A DNA stretch of 64,000 nucleotides from Pegoplata infirma (taxonomy: Eukaryota; Arthropoda; Insecta; Diptera; Anthomyiidae), in assembly GCA_963921195.1 (NCBI GenBank), contig OY992536.1, forward strand, positions 109,766,778-109,830,777, given 5' to 3'. Position numbers and translations under genes: made by a program. The first letter of the stretch is position 1. The number at the start of each line of letters is the position of its first letter. Positions 10,556-21,188 of this stretch are shown in pieces. The notes beneath the pieces were generated by a model. The model saw nothing but the letters and a program-made list of their open reading frames with translations. It searched no databases and had not been told where the DNA came from.

Positions 10556-11188
10556 ACCCAATGTCAGTTTTAATCATTAATACATTTAAATTTCATTTTC
10601 ATGCTAATATTACTCAAAGTCGAATCAATTCATTAGATTATCTCTATTTCTCTTCATAAATTTTTGTCCAAAAATTTAATAAACAAACAAGAGTTCAATG
10701 ATCTGTCCGTTACTTTGCAATTGTATTTACACCGTTGGTTAACAGCATTAAATTTGAATATTTATTGGCTGATAGCATAGAAATTTTGAAATTTCATGAT
10801 AAATATTTACAAATGAAGTTGTTCTTAAGCAAATTTTAAAAAATAAGTGTAAGTACTTATTTATAATCACGATTTTACAAGTTCATTTTTTTTTTTGTAT
10901 TTTAAAAATGTATAGTGGTAGTAAAATTAGGGACGATATCTAGAGTACGGCGGAGAGAGAAATGCTTTTTCGGGAATTTCACTTTAACACTATGCAGGAT
11001 TGGTAAATTGTTGTGTTTTCTTCCCGAATTGGAAGATATACTATCCAAGAATTCCAAAACCGTTAAAGACAAAAAAATTTAAATACTTAAACGGCGTGTG
11101 TATCTAAATTCACCACAATTTAAACAAATTAATTTCAAAAAACATTTTTTTTAATAATTACGTATTTTTTTGACGGGAAAAAAAAAAT
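10556..11188. other. No feature seen
   Basis: AT-rich intronic sequence without recognisable repeats, coding signal or RNA gene. Confidence 0.4.
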
Positions 11189-11269
11189 TATATCGAGGGC
11201 AAATATTCAAAACTTGCTATATGCTATGTAATAATACTGCAGATAGAAAGTTTTGAATATTCGCTAGAG

Positions 11270-12819
11270 CAGAGCTTCTCACTAACTTTTGCTTTGCGAC
11301 CCCTTTTAAATATTTAAAATTTTTCGCGACCCCCCCAACATAAAAAAAAAATATTAACATGAACTTTACTCTCAGTTTTTAAAAAAACCTGAAGTAATGG
11401 AAAATATTGAAAACCAAATTCAAAATCAGCATTTAATCGAAACCGTGTGGTCAGATCCGAGACGCTTACCAAAAATTTCACGTAAAAAGCTTTTAAAAAA
11501 TAAAAAAACACAAGTTTTGTAAACTTTGACCTCAATTTCCTAAAAAATTGGAAACCAGGTCTGGAACTTCGGATTTTTATATCGAAACTTACTATCGTCA
11601 TCCATTTTTTTATTTCCGAAAATAAAAGAAAAAAACAGTTTAGCCTGATCAGAAATGAAGACATGTTTACCAAGAAAGTATTTTAAATCCAATTTGGAGT
11701 AATGGTAGTTCTTTTTTCAAAATTATGTACCAATGTTTGCTAATGATCGAAATTTAATTCGATCACGAATCCGTTATTTGGATCCAGATTGCGAATTAGC
11801 ATTAAAACGTTTATCGAAAAAAGTGTTCAGAACCCAGACGCTTCTGAAAATTTCAAATAAAGCTCTTAAAAATGCACAAGAATACGTTTTTGTGAACTTT
11901 CCTTTAGTTTTCTCAAAAACCTAACGTTCTAGAAAAATTTGGAACCCACACTCAAAAAATTATGTTAGTAAAATCAACTGAAAATGTCAGTTAAAATAAC
12001 TACTTTGTAAGTTGTTTTGGGGTCAACTACTTTTTCAGTTAAATCAACTAACAATGTTAGTTATTTTAACTGACAAAAAACAACTAGCTTATGTAGTAAA
12101 AACTACTTACATTTGTAGTCAAAAACACTAAAATGTAGTAAAAATAAAATAATCAATACATAAATTTTTTTTTTTCAAAAATTTTTTAGAAAAAAAACTG
12201 AAGACCAAATTTTTTCCAAGTTTTTTTCTTTTTTTTTAAAAAAAACCAAAATTTATTTTAATTTTTTGGAAAAAAACTTAAAAAATTTTTCAGAGATAAA
12301 AAAATAAAATTTACTACTTTAAATAACTGTTACTACATTACAGTACTTTTTTGTAAGTTATTCAAAAAAAAACGACTTAAAATAACTAACAGAAATAGTT
12401 GTTTGATATTTTTCATACAAAAACAACTGACTTTGTAGTTGAAAACAACTAACTACTGTAAAATATACAAACAACTAACATGTAGTAACTTACATAATTT
12501 TATGAGTGCAGATTCAGAATCAGCATCGAAAATATAATAGAAAACGAACTGTCAGATCACAGACTCAGCCAAAATCTTTACAAATCAGTGTTGGGCATCC
12601 CGGGACATTGACAACTGCACAGTGATTACGGCGGGACCTTAAGTGATGGAAAAACTACATTTCTTTTATAAAAGTATTTGTATATTTTTATTACACAACA
12701 ATAAAAAAATGTGTTTTAAATTTACCAAAATTTAGGATTTTAATAAAATTGTTCGCTACCCCCCTGAAACTCTTCCGCGACCCCCTAGGGGGTCGCGACC
12801 CACCGTTTGAGAACCATTG
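11270..12819. mobile_element. Non-autonomous hAT-like element with CAGAG..TTCTCA ends and 8-bp duplication
   Basis: The ends are CAGAGCTTCTCACTAAC (left) and GTTTGAGAACCATTG (right), close to the common hAT terminus CAGnGGTTCTCAAAC followed by GGTCGCGACCC. CGCTAGAG is duplicated at 11262-11269 and 12820-12827. Its target spans the left junction of the older 11265-13277 element, so it came later. Internal repeats resemble 600-912. No transposase. Confidence 0.85.
11948..12510. mobile_element. CACTCA-ended MITE with TTAGTT/AACTAA repeats
   Basis: Long inverted arms: ACACTCAAAAAATTATGTTA at the left and the inverse at the right ending ATTTTATGAGTGC. The arms are filled with AACTACTTTGTAAGTT-type motifs. 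A close copy in the opposite orientation is at 19308-19829. It is nested in the 11270-12819 element. Confidence 0.8.
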
Positions 12820-13810
12820 CGCTAGAGAAATAAATTTTGACTCACACTCACTCACGCTCACTACAGTATTTTTTTAACCACGCACACTCAATCACGAGCT
12901 TTTTTTTTCTGCTCACACTCACTTACAATCACGTGAGTAAATTTAAGACAACTCACACTCACGTGCACTCACACAAGCTTCACTCACACTCAAGAAACTC
13001 TCATTAGTACAAAAAGTTAAAATTTCGAAAATCTAACAAAATTCTTAGCGAAATTTTAAGTTTTGACAAATTTTCCAAAATGTTCTTGCTTTTTTCGAGA
13101 AAAAATTTTAAGTTTAGCCAAAATTTACATTACTTTTTTGATTTTTTCGGGACGAAAAAAAGGAATCACGCAAAAAATCACTCACGCAATTTTTTTTACA
13201 CTCACACTCACTCACTATCACGGGAGTAAAATTGAGTTCAGTCACTTACACGTAATCGGCTCATGTGCCCATCTCTAATATTCGCCCTCGATATATTGCA
13301 ATTTAAATGTGATTTTTTTTTTACATTAGTTCAAAAAGTTTATTTTCAGGTTTCTCCAAAATGTTTGTATAATCTTCCACCTCTGGTTTTTGGAGGTAAG
13401 TGATATCCTTTAAAACTGATATTTAAAATCTAAATACATACATAGGTGTGATTAACGAGACCACCAGAACATCTAAGGGGTTTAACTGCAGGAAAACTTT
13501 TTTAAAAAAGTCTTTTAAATCTAAGAGCTTTTTTATAGAAAAGTTATTTAAAGAAATTTTCAGAATCTGAGAATTTTTTTCGGAAAAAAATAAAAATCTA
13601 CACCATTTGTAGATTAAATTCGAAAAATATCAATTGTAATTCGAAGATTCTACTTGTAATTTGAAGATTCTATTTGTAAGTCGAAGATTCCGTTAGTAAA
13701 TCAAGATTTTACTTGTATGTCGAAGATTCCTTTTTTAATTCGAAGATTCTACTTGTAATTAAAATATTCCATTTGTAATTCGAAAAATATCAACTGCATT
13801 TCAATTGATC

Positions 13811-14292
13811 TTTTTATACCCTCCACTTAGTGATAGAGTGTATATATAAGTTTGTCATTCCGTTTGTAACTCATCGAAATATCGATCTGGGACCCCATAA
13901 AGTATATATATTCATGATGCCCGATCGATTTTAAGACATTCTAGCGATGTCCGTCTGTCTGTCTGTGGAAAATGCTGTCGCGGACAAAATATTGCACAGA
14001 GGTGACTGAAACTTAACATATTTATTGGAAGTTCTCCCGAGAAGTTTGGTATTGCATTTGAGCAATATCGGTACAGCGGTTCAAAAGTTATGAACGAAAA
14101 TGTAAGCACACCTCAAAAATTTCAGTACATTCAACATAACCTAAAAATACAAAATGCTTTAATTCGTCTTCTGGTTGGCATATGTGAACATAATTGAACA
14201 CCAAATGGTATTTAAACAAGTACGAACATATTTTTTTGACAAAAAAAGAAAAAAATCGCGGATTTTTTTTACCAATTAACTTTTTTACTTGT
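13811..14292. mobile_element. mini-me-like repeat, second subfamily
   Basis: It starts TATACCCTCCACTTAGTGAT, holds GTCCGTCTGTCTGTCTGTGG, and ends TTTTTTACTTGTT. The copy at 59685-60287 is the same subfamily in the opposite orientation and nearly collinear with it. Confidence 0.75.
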
Positions 14293-14457
14293 TAGAATTA
14301 TAATTGAAATATTTGAATTACAAATGGAATTTTCGATTTACAAATGAAATATTTGAATTATGTACAAGAAGAATTTTCGAAGTACAAATGGAATCTCCGA
14401 AAATTCTACAAGTATAATCTTCGAATTAAAATTGATGTTTTTTAAATTAATCTGTAA

Positions 14458-15532
14458 CATAGATGGGAATTTTTAATTACCATTGAAATTTAATTACCAT
14501 AGGTTGATATCAATGATAATGAAAAAAATTTTACCATTTAATGGTAATTAAATTTTTTTAATTAAAAAAAACAATTACCAATGAAAACGAAATGCGCCAA
14601 TTGTTAAAAAACACCAATTATAATTGGTTTCAAAACCATTGGTTTGCAAATTTTTGTCTTTTTGAAAAGTTATAAATTTAAACATCAAAGTTAGGGTTTT
14701 CACAGTGACGATTAAATTTGCCTTTTTTAGTTTGGTATTTGGCAAATGTGCCAAACGTCAAAAAAATGCCAATTTGAATGTGGCATATTTTTCTTAAAAT
14801 GCCCAACTCAAACCTTATCTAAAAACAAAATGCCATTGTGCAAATAAAAAAAAAAAACGTAAAAATGACAACAGCTGTGATTGTTTATGTTGAAATTTTG
14901 AACGCGGCAACAAAAACATTTATACAAAAAGAAAAATACAGATTTTTTGTGTTTATTTTAAAATTGTAAATGTAAAAAGTTGTTAAAGCTATTTTGTGCA
15001 AATTATTAACAAAAAGTGCGCTCACGATATATGTATAAAGAAAAAATGGTGGCAAATACTTTACGTTTAGTAAAATGGCAAATTTGCCAAATACCACACT
15101 AAAAATGGCAAATTTAATCGTCACTGTGAAAACCCCAACTATGTTTTTTTTTTAAATTAAAAATGTTAAAGACAAAAATCAAAAACGCAAATAGAAATTT
15201 CAAATATTACATGTTATACAAAGGCAATCAACGTGCGTTTGGTTCATAAAATGTGAAAAATTAAAATACAAAATAACAAAAAACAACAGATATTTTCAAG
15301 TATTAAGTATTGTGATGACTTTAACTAATGGTAATTATTTTATTTAATTGATGCCTTACCAATGGTAATTTTTTTTTTTAATTTTCATTAGTAATTAAAT
15401 CGATTAGTAATTAAATTGATTCAATTGATACAACCAATTGTAATGAACAAAATTTCATTACCATTGACATCAATTAAATGGTAATTAAACCATCAATTAA
15501 TTGGTCCCTGTAATTAAACAGTCCCATCTATG
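14458..15532. mobile_element. hAT-like element, CATAGATGGGA ends, 8-bp duplication, AATTACCATTGA arrays
   Basis: ATCTGTAA is duplicated exactly at 14450-14457 and 15533-15540. The termini CATAGATGGGA and TCCCATCTATG are inverted. The arms are built of AATTACCAT/ATGGTAATT motifs. It holds the GGGTTTTCACAGTGACG MITE at 14694-15138. Confidence 0.8.
14694..15138. mobile_element. MITE with GGGTTTTCACAGTGACG ends (copy 1)
   Basis: GGGTTTTCACAGTGACGATT at the left and AATCGTCACTGTGAAAACCC at the right. Inside are GGCAAATTTGCC-type motifs and GTGCGCTCACGATAT. Related copies: 47629-50416 (split) and 50441-50888. Confidence 0.85.
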
Positions 15533-15825
15533 ATCTGTAAATGGTGTAATAATTTTGTTATACGAAAAACATTATATTCGTCAAATTGATCATTATCGCA
15601 TATTATTTACAATTGGAATTTTCAAATTACAAATTGAATATTCGAATTACAAATAAAATCTTCGAATTACAATTGGAATTTTCGAACAATAGCAAAATTT
15701 GAATTATAAGTACAATCTTTGAATTACAATTGATCTTTTTCGAATTGCATCTGTAAATGGTGTAGTTTAGTTAAAAAATGAATATTAATGATTTGCTCAA
15801 AACACTGAATAAAAAAAAATCTTAC

Positions 15826-16305
15826 TCTTAAACGACGATGAATATCACGATATCCCACACGTATTACATCGCGATTATTTGGCAATTGTAACACATTTTT
15901 CAATTCAGCCACACTTTGTCCTGCAGAACCCTCAAAAATGGCAACAAGAACACTCATAAGGGCTGTTGGCGAAAATGCAAAATTATTACGATTCAATATC
16001 GAATGATAATGTAAAATTCGATATGATAAATCATTTGTTAAATCAACCATATATTCGGAAGCTGTTAATTCTTTTGCTGGAACATGTTGTGTCAAATCAT
16101 CTAAAGGCGGCAATGGTGGTGGCAGATGAGGTCTCGGATAACCATTTGAACGAAACTCATGGTGATCAATATGTAGTAAATGTGCAGTGCATGATGAAAT
16201 CGATCTCAATGACATCAGTTGTGGTGTGGATAGAATTATTAGAAAGCAGAATATTTTGAACACGCAAGTGACGTTTTTATCGCGTTGTCTCTGGTGATTG
16301 ACCAT
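15826..16305 (-). CDS. Serpin gene, exon 1 (signal peptide and N-terminal serpin domain)
   Basis: The exon reads from ATG at 16305 to donor GTAAGATTT (intron from 15825), exactly 160 codons, phase 0. Residues 11-33 (NVTCVFKIFCFLIILSTPQL...) form a hydrophobic signal-peptide-like segment. Residues 56-69 are Pro-rich. From about 80 the serpin fold begins: NNFAFSPTALMSVLVAIFEG (107-126) is the helix A/strand 6B-helix B motif, followed by SAGQSVAELKNVLQLP, typical of serpin helices B/C. The frame past the donor soon stops, supporting the splice. Serpins are secreted or intracellular protease inhibitors or non-inhibitory relatives. This one is predicted to be secreted. Start choice: the only upstream in-frame Met before the signal segment, close behind a TATA box. 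Confidence 0.85.
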
Positions 16306-16362
16306 AATGGTTAGAGTAATTGTTTAACAATTATTTTCTCTATGCTTCCGTTAATTGTAAAA

Positions 16363-16370
16363 CTTTTATA
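16363..16370 (-). promoter_or_regulatory. Candidate TATA box of the serpin gene
   Basis: TATAAAAG on the minus strand lies about 60 bases before the ATG, leaving a short 5' leader of roughly 30 bases if transcription starts about 30 bases downstream. No clear initiator motif was seen, so an upstream non-coding exon cannot be excluded. Confidence 0.45.
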
Positions 16371-16377
16371 TGAAACT

Positions 16378-17169
16378 TAAAAAAAAAACGAAATTATTTG
16401 CTCTAAATAGAGTTTCAATGCAATTTTTTTGTTGCTATTGAGTTGTTTAAAAATTAATTAAACTTCAATTATTTTAATTTCGTTTTTTAGTTTTGTATTA
16501 TTGACATCAAATATTTTTTAAATCAATTGCTGTTTTTTATGTTTTTTTTTATCAAAATAATGCACTTTTTGTAGAAAAAAAAAATAATTTGTTTAATTAA
16601 TATTTTGTTATTTTAATATTTATATTTAGTTAAATCAAGGTTGTTTATGTTTAATTTTTTGGCAATCAGAGTATTTTCAAATATTTATTGGTTTAGGAAA
16701 AATTCATCACAATATTATACGTATGCTTGTTAAATCGCGTTTTGAAGCGTAAAATTTTCTATGAGAACCGCTTTGGATGATCGTTTAACAACGACTAAAA
16801 TTGTTGTATGCTGTATGTCGAAAGTACTTGTTAAATTGTAGAAAAAAATTGTTAGCAATTTTTTTTTGACCATCATTTAAATTCTCTCATTGCATAAAAT
16901 ATTTACATTTGATTTGATAGGAGTGTAAGTATTTACTTTAATATAAAGTATTCTTTTAAACTATTGTAAGTTATTTGTTAAATATTTACCAACAAATCTC
17001 TATCGATCTGAAAAAAACGTATTGCAACAGTTTTTTTTTCAAATGAAACTTCGCTTAATTGCTAACTTGAGGGCAAGTTAGTAAAACTAAGATTTTTTTG
17101 GTAACGCGAGTTACCTTTTTTTTTTGGAAAATTTTGAAAATAAATTTTGAATCGAGGTTGCTTTTGACT
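16378..17169. other. Upstream flank of the serpin gene; no gene seen
   Basis: AT-rich sequence with several long T runs. No coding signal or terminal repeats recognised. Confidence 0.4.
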
Positions 17170-17300
17170 ACACTCAAAGAAAAGCTTCATTATATTTATG
17201 AAAACTGTCGTAAATATAATGAAAAACTTCATTAAAGTTCGTCCAATGTAACAGTTTCATAAATACAATGAAGCAGTTTCATAACTGTTCATAGGGTCAA
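17170..17300. mobile_element. Left end of a CACTCAAAGAAAA MITE
   Basis: CACTCAAAGAAAAGCTTCAT begins it, followed by repeated palindromic TTCATAAATATAATGAA units. The right end was not found. Better copies: 21189-25514 and 39831-40815. Confidence 0.55.
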
Positions 17301-17544
17301 TATTTATATAATTTTCTATTTTTAACATGATAATGTTTTTAGGCTGGTGTCTATTTTAAAAAAGTGTCAGGACGCCACCTCAGTTTGACTATATAAGCTA
17401 ACAATTAACGAAAAAAAACAAGAATTACTATTTTCATTTTCTTAAAACCAAAAATTTTAATAACTTGGGTTTGTAATTTGGATAATAATTCACCTCGTGG
17501 TGAATAAACCCGTATTTCATCAGCTGGTGAATAAAAAGTAACAT

Positions 17545-18370
17545 AATTATTTTTTACCAAAAAATTTTTTTTTTTTACCAAAAAAAAATTTTCAAATTTT
17601 TTTCCATCAATTTTTTTTCCATCAAATTTTTTTTTTTCATCAAAATTTTTTTTTTTATAATTTTTTTTTTTACTTTTTTTTTTTTTTTTTTTCATAAAAC
17701 TTTTTTTTTATCAAAATTTTTTTTTTATCAATTTTTTTTTTCATCAAACGGGGCACACATATTTTGGGGGGGGGGAGGAATTGGACCCCCTCTGGGCCCC
17801 CCTGGAGCCAAAAAACAGCCCCTTCCACCTACAGGTTTGTGTGGGTACTTATATTAAAGGGAATTAAAAAAGAAAAACAAAATAAAGGGGAGCTAGGTCC
17901 CTGGGCCCCTCTAGGTTCAAAAAACAGCCCTGATGCGTTTTTTTTTTTCAAAAAAAATGTCCACCAAAAAAATTTTTTTTTTTTTGCTTAAAATTTTTTT
18001 TTAATTCTAAAGGGGTTGACATATTTTTTTTACCAAAATATTTGTGCCCCGTAAAGTGCACTTTAGCGAAATTTTTTTTTCATAATTTTTTTTTTTCGTA
18101 AATTTTTTTTATCATATTTTTTTCATCAAATTTTTTTTATCTAATTTTTTTTTATAATCAATTTTTTTCTCATCAAAATTTTTTTTTTCATATTTTTTTT
18201 TCATCAATTTTTTTTTTACATCAAAAAATTTTTCTTTTCATTAAAAAAAATTCATCAAAAACTTTTTTTATTAAAATTTTTGTTCACCAAAAATTTTGGG
18301 TTCATTAAATTTTTTTAACATAATTTTGTTTTTAGTGAAAAAAAAATAATTTTTTTTACAAAAACTAATT
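17545..18370. repeat. Poly-T with CATCAA interruptions
   Basis: About 800 bases of T runs (8-20) broken by CATCAA, TTACCAAA or CATAA, with a GC-rich island at 17755-17930 (GGGGGG, GGACCCCCTCTGGGCCCC, repeated AAAAAACAGCCC). Lys-rich frames here come from composition. Confidence 0.7.
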
Positions 18371-18428
18371 TTTCACCAAGTCTAAGCTTTTCACATAAAA
18401 ATTTTCCATTTGTTTATCAAATGTACAT

Positions 18429-18980
18429 AAAACAAGTGAGAGTGGTATATTCTTTGGTGCCGAATCTTTTATACTCTCCAAAATGCATGTTTATACACTC
18501 CAACCACAGTATGGGGGTGTACTCACTTTGTCATTCCGTGTGTAACGCATCGAAATATCGGTCGTGGACCTCATAATGTATATATATTATTGATCAGTGA
18601 TCGATTTTAAGACATTCTTCAAAATAAAAGAGCTAGACCCCTGAAATTTGGCACGAATATGTCTAATGGTCACAGGCTGGTTCAGTTCGGTGATGGGAAA
18701 AATCGAACCATGGGGGAAAAAGTTCCCCTTTTAAGAACTAAACCAACCTCTGAAAAAACGTAATTTTTTATAGATTTTTTGTACTTTTGGTTAGTAAACG
18801 AAACATTTTTTATATCAGAAGAAGTTCAAAGTCCTGTAGTTGGATCCAGGAAGGTTGTCTCCCACCACCAAAACACCCCCTTCCCCCTCAAAAAAAAAAA
18901 AATCGCCCCTGTTTTTTTTTATGTTGTTGGAGGGTATAAAAGATTCGGCACAGCCGAATTTAACACTCTGACTTGTTTTG
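18429..18980. mobile_element. mini-me-like repeat, third subfamily
   Basis: It begins AAAACAAGTGAGAGTGG and ends GATTCGGCACAGCCGAATTT..CTGACTTGTTTT, with GTTATACACTCC, TTTGTCATTCCGTGTGTAAC and GGGTATAAAAGATTCGGC blocks. Partial relatives: 24245-24500 (inverted), 28695-28800, and the end fragment at 41967-42010. Confidence 0.65.
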
Positions 18981-19307
18981 CACTTATTTTTGCACTCACT
19001 TACGAAATTTACAGCTCTTTTGGTTTTTAATGGGGTCCTCGATTGATATTTTAACTCGTTTTGCATGGAATAGCAAAGTAATATAACATTATTTTTTCTA
19101 AAAAAAACTTTGCTTTGGCAAGTACATGTTTTGGGCAAGAGTACAAAATTCGCAGGCATTTTTTGTTTAGTGATGACTCATAATATTTGATTTGTTTTTA
19201 TGCTGTCGAAATCACCGGTCGCATAAATCGCGATATACCACTATACAATGCAGTAAAGAGTGATCGGAAATTAGAAAATTCCGAAAAGATTACCTACGGC
19301 GTAGTTG

Positions 19308-19829
19308 CACTCAGAAAATAATGTAAGTTACTACATGTTAGTTGTTTGTATATTTTACAGTAGTTAGTTGTTTTCAACTACAAAGTCAGTTGTTTTTGTA
19401 TGAAAAATATCAAACAACTATTTCTGTTAGTCATTTTAAGTCGTTTTTTTGAACAACTAACAAAAAAGTACGGTTATGTAGTAACAGTTATTTAAAGTAG
19501 TTAATTTTATATGTTTTTATCTCTGAAAAATTTTAAAATTTTTTTTCCAAATAATAAAAATAAATTTTAATTTTTTTTTATTTTTCACAACTTTTAAAAA
19601 ATTAAAAAAAAAAAATGTGTATTGATTATTTTATTTTTACTAATTGTTAGTTATTTTGACTACAAATGTAAGTAGTTTTTACTACATAAGTCAGTTGTTT
19701 TTTCTCAGTTAAAATAACTAACATTGTTAGTTGATTTAACTGAAAAAGTAGTTGACCCCAAATCAACTTACAAAGTAGTTATTTTACTGACATTTTTAGT
19801 TGATTTTACTAACATAATTTTTTGAGTGT
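19308..19829. mobile_element. CACTCA-ended MITE with TTAGTT/AACTAA repeats, second copy
   Basis: Same family as 11948-12510 in the opposite orientation: left end CACTCAGAAAATAATGTAAG, right end AACATAATTTTTTGAGTGTG. Confidence 0.8.
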
Positions 19830-21188
19830 GTGGACACTATTTGGATGAAGTTATTTTTAAAAGTAAATTTAAAAGACTGTTCTTTCAAAACGTCAATACG
19901 CATGCGCTAGCTGAATTATTTTTTTAGCGGTCAGAAATTTTCATTATAAACATCCCGAAACATGTACTAACTTCGACCTACCTTAATATACAGTCTATTA
20001 AGGCTTGCTACAGAGATGCTCGTTTTCCCTAATTGTATAACATGGTTTTTATATAATATTATTGCTTTATCAATTGTTAAAAGATAAAATTTTTTAACAT
20101 TTAATCAAAATTGATTTCAATTTCAAATTAAAGTGAAACAACTTTAAATTCAACAATATTTATTCATTTTAAAAATAAACATGAAAATATTTAAATGAAG
20201 TAAAAACAAACTTTGTTTTATTTCGTCACTGTTTTATGTTTATGATTTTAATATTTTTTTCTTACTGTACTTATACTTACCATAGTGGTGAAAACTAAAT
20301 AAAAAAACATTTTTTTAATCTGCAATTGTTAATATATGTATTTTCTCTTTCTTTATTTCAATATTTTGTAGATTTTTACAATTTTTATTGAATATGTTTT
20401 TAATATTTTCAACATTTTTTCAGTTAACATTTATATTAAAATTTTGGTTGGTAGCTTAATAAGAAACTATTATTTTATTTTGCAATATATTAATATTTTT
20501 CATTCAAAAAAATGTGTATTTATTATTTCATTCTTTCTTTTTGTATACATAATTTACACAATATGATATATTTTTTTTATTTTGTTTTTAAACTTTGACG
20601 TATTTTAATTTTTGTTTTATTTTGTTTGTCATATATTGAGTTGTTAATTTGGGGTTTGAAATATATTTATACGTATATTTATATGGTTTTTTAGAGTTAG
20701 AATTGTTTTTAACGTAAAAATGATTTTGAAAAAAGCTTAAAATAATATGAAAGTAGTTTAATAATACGCAGGTAGAGAGTAGTTACAAGTTACAAGAGCA
20801 CAGATTTTGTGTGTGTTTAAAATTTTCTCGTTTCAAGGAGTTTTTTGTAAGATTTTTTCTTTTAATTTTTTTCAGTGTACAATCTAATGTTTATTTGATT
20901 TTCGAATTTTGCAAAATATATAAATTTTTTATTATTATAAGTATATTTTTTTTACAAAATGTTTTTTATATTTTTTTTGTGGTAGGTACAATTTTTTTTC
21001 TGCAAAAAGAAAACAAAAGCTAAAGTATTTTTGTATAATAACTTATTGATTTATTAATTTTTGTGATATAATTTTTATTTTATTTTTAAAATTCTTTTTA
21101 ATATTCTTTACATGTTTTACTATTTTTTTTGACTCTATTTATTAAAAGGTGGCATACATTGATTTTATTTAAATGTGTTTTCTATGTT
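19830..21188. other. No feature seen
   Basis: Very AT-rich sequence without convincing ORFs or paired termini. Confidence 0.4.

Larger units (their letters stand above)
11265..13277. mobile_element. hAT-like element with TAGAG...CTCTA ends and 8-bp duplication
   Basis: ATATTCGC occurs just left (11257-11264) and just right (13278-13285). The right end reads GTGCCCATCTCTA, i.e. TAGAGATGGGCAC on the other strand, the TAGRG start seen in many hAT elements. The interior beyond the nested copy is rich in CACTCACACTCACTC (12840-13230). No transposase frame. Confidence 0.7.
11189..13295. mobile_element. Small palindromic element (TATATCGAGGGC ends) split by hAT-like insertions
   Basis: TATATCGAGGGCAAATATTC at the left pairs with GAATATTCGCCCTCGATATA at the right once the insert is removed. 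The intact unit would be only about 90 bases, with an inner AATATTCAAAACTT/AAGTTTTGAATATT stem at 11202-11261. Flanking TA fits a TA-target element, but TA is too short to prove. Confidence 0.65.
13598..15765. mobile_element. CTACACCATTT-ended element with 22-base subterminal repeats, interrupted twice
   Basis: CTACACCATTTGTAGAT at the left pairs with ATCTGTAAATGGTGTAG at the right. Inner flanks are arrays of about 22 bases reading TTCGAAGATTCTACTTGTAA (13620-13800) and, inverted, GAATTACAAATGGAATC (14300-14440, 15600-15740). A mini-me-like repeat and a hAT-like element lie inside. Confidence 0.65.
3868..15825 (-). other. Serpin intron 1 (12 kb, filled with transposons)
   Basis: The intron runs from donor GTAAGATTT (from 15825) to acceptor TTTCATTTCAG (ending 3868). 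Both exons meet in phase 0 and the joined protein reads ...DIHRRLR/TYFFGSD..., a natural serpin continuation, so no extra exon is required. The repeats listed between 4116 and 15765 lie within this intron. Confidence 0.75.

Noticed and set aside
13811..14292. TATACCCTCC...GGAGGGTATA as a promoter
   Set aside because: The TATA-like strings are the conserved ends of the dipteran repeat and occur at each copy.
15966..16259. Plus-strand 97-codon frame
   Set aside because: Shadow of serpin exon 1.
17405..17695. Lys-rich 96-codon minus-strand protein
   Set aside because: Produced by interrupted poly-A/T; no complexity or domain.
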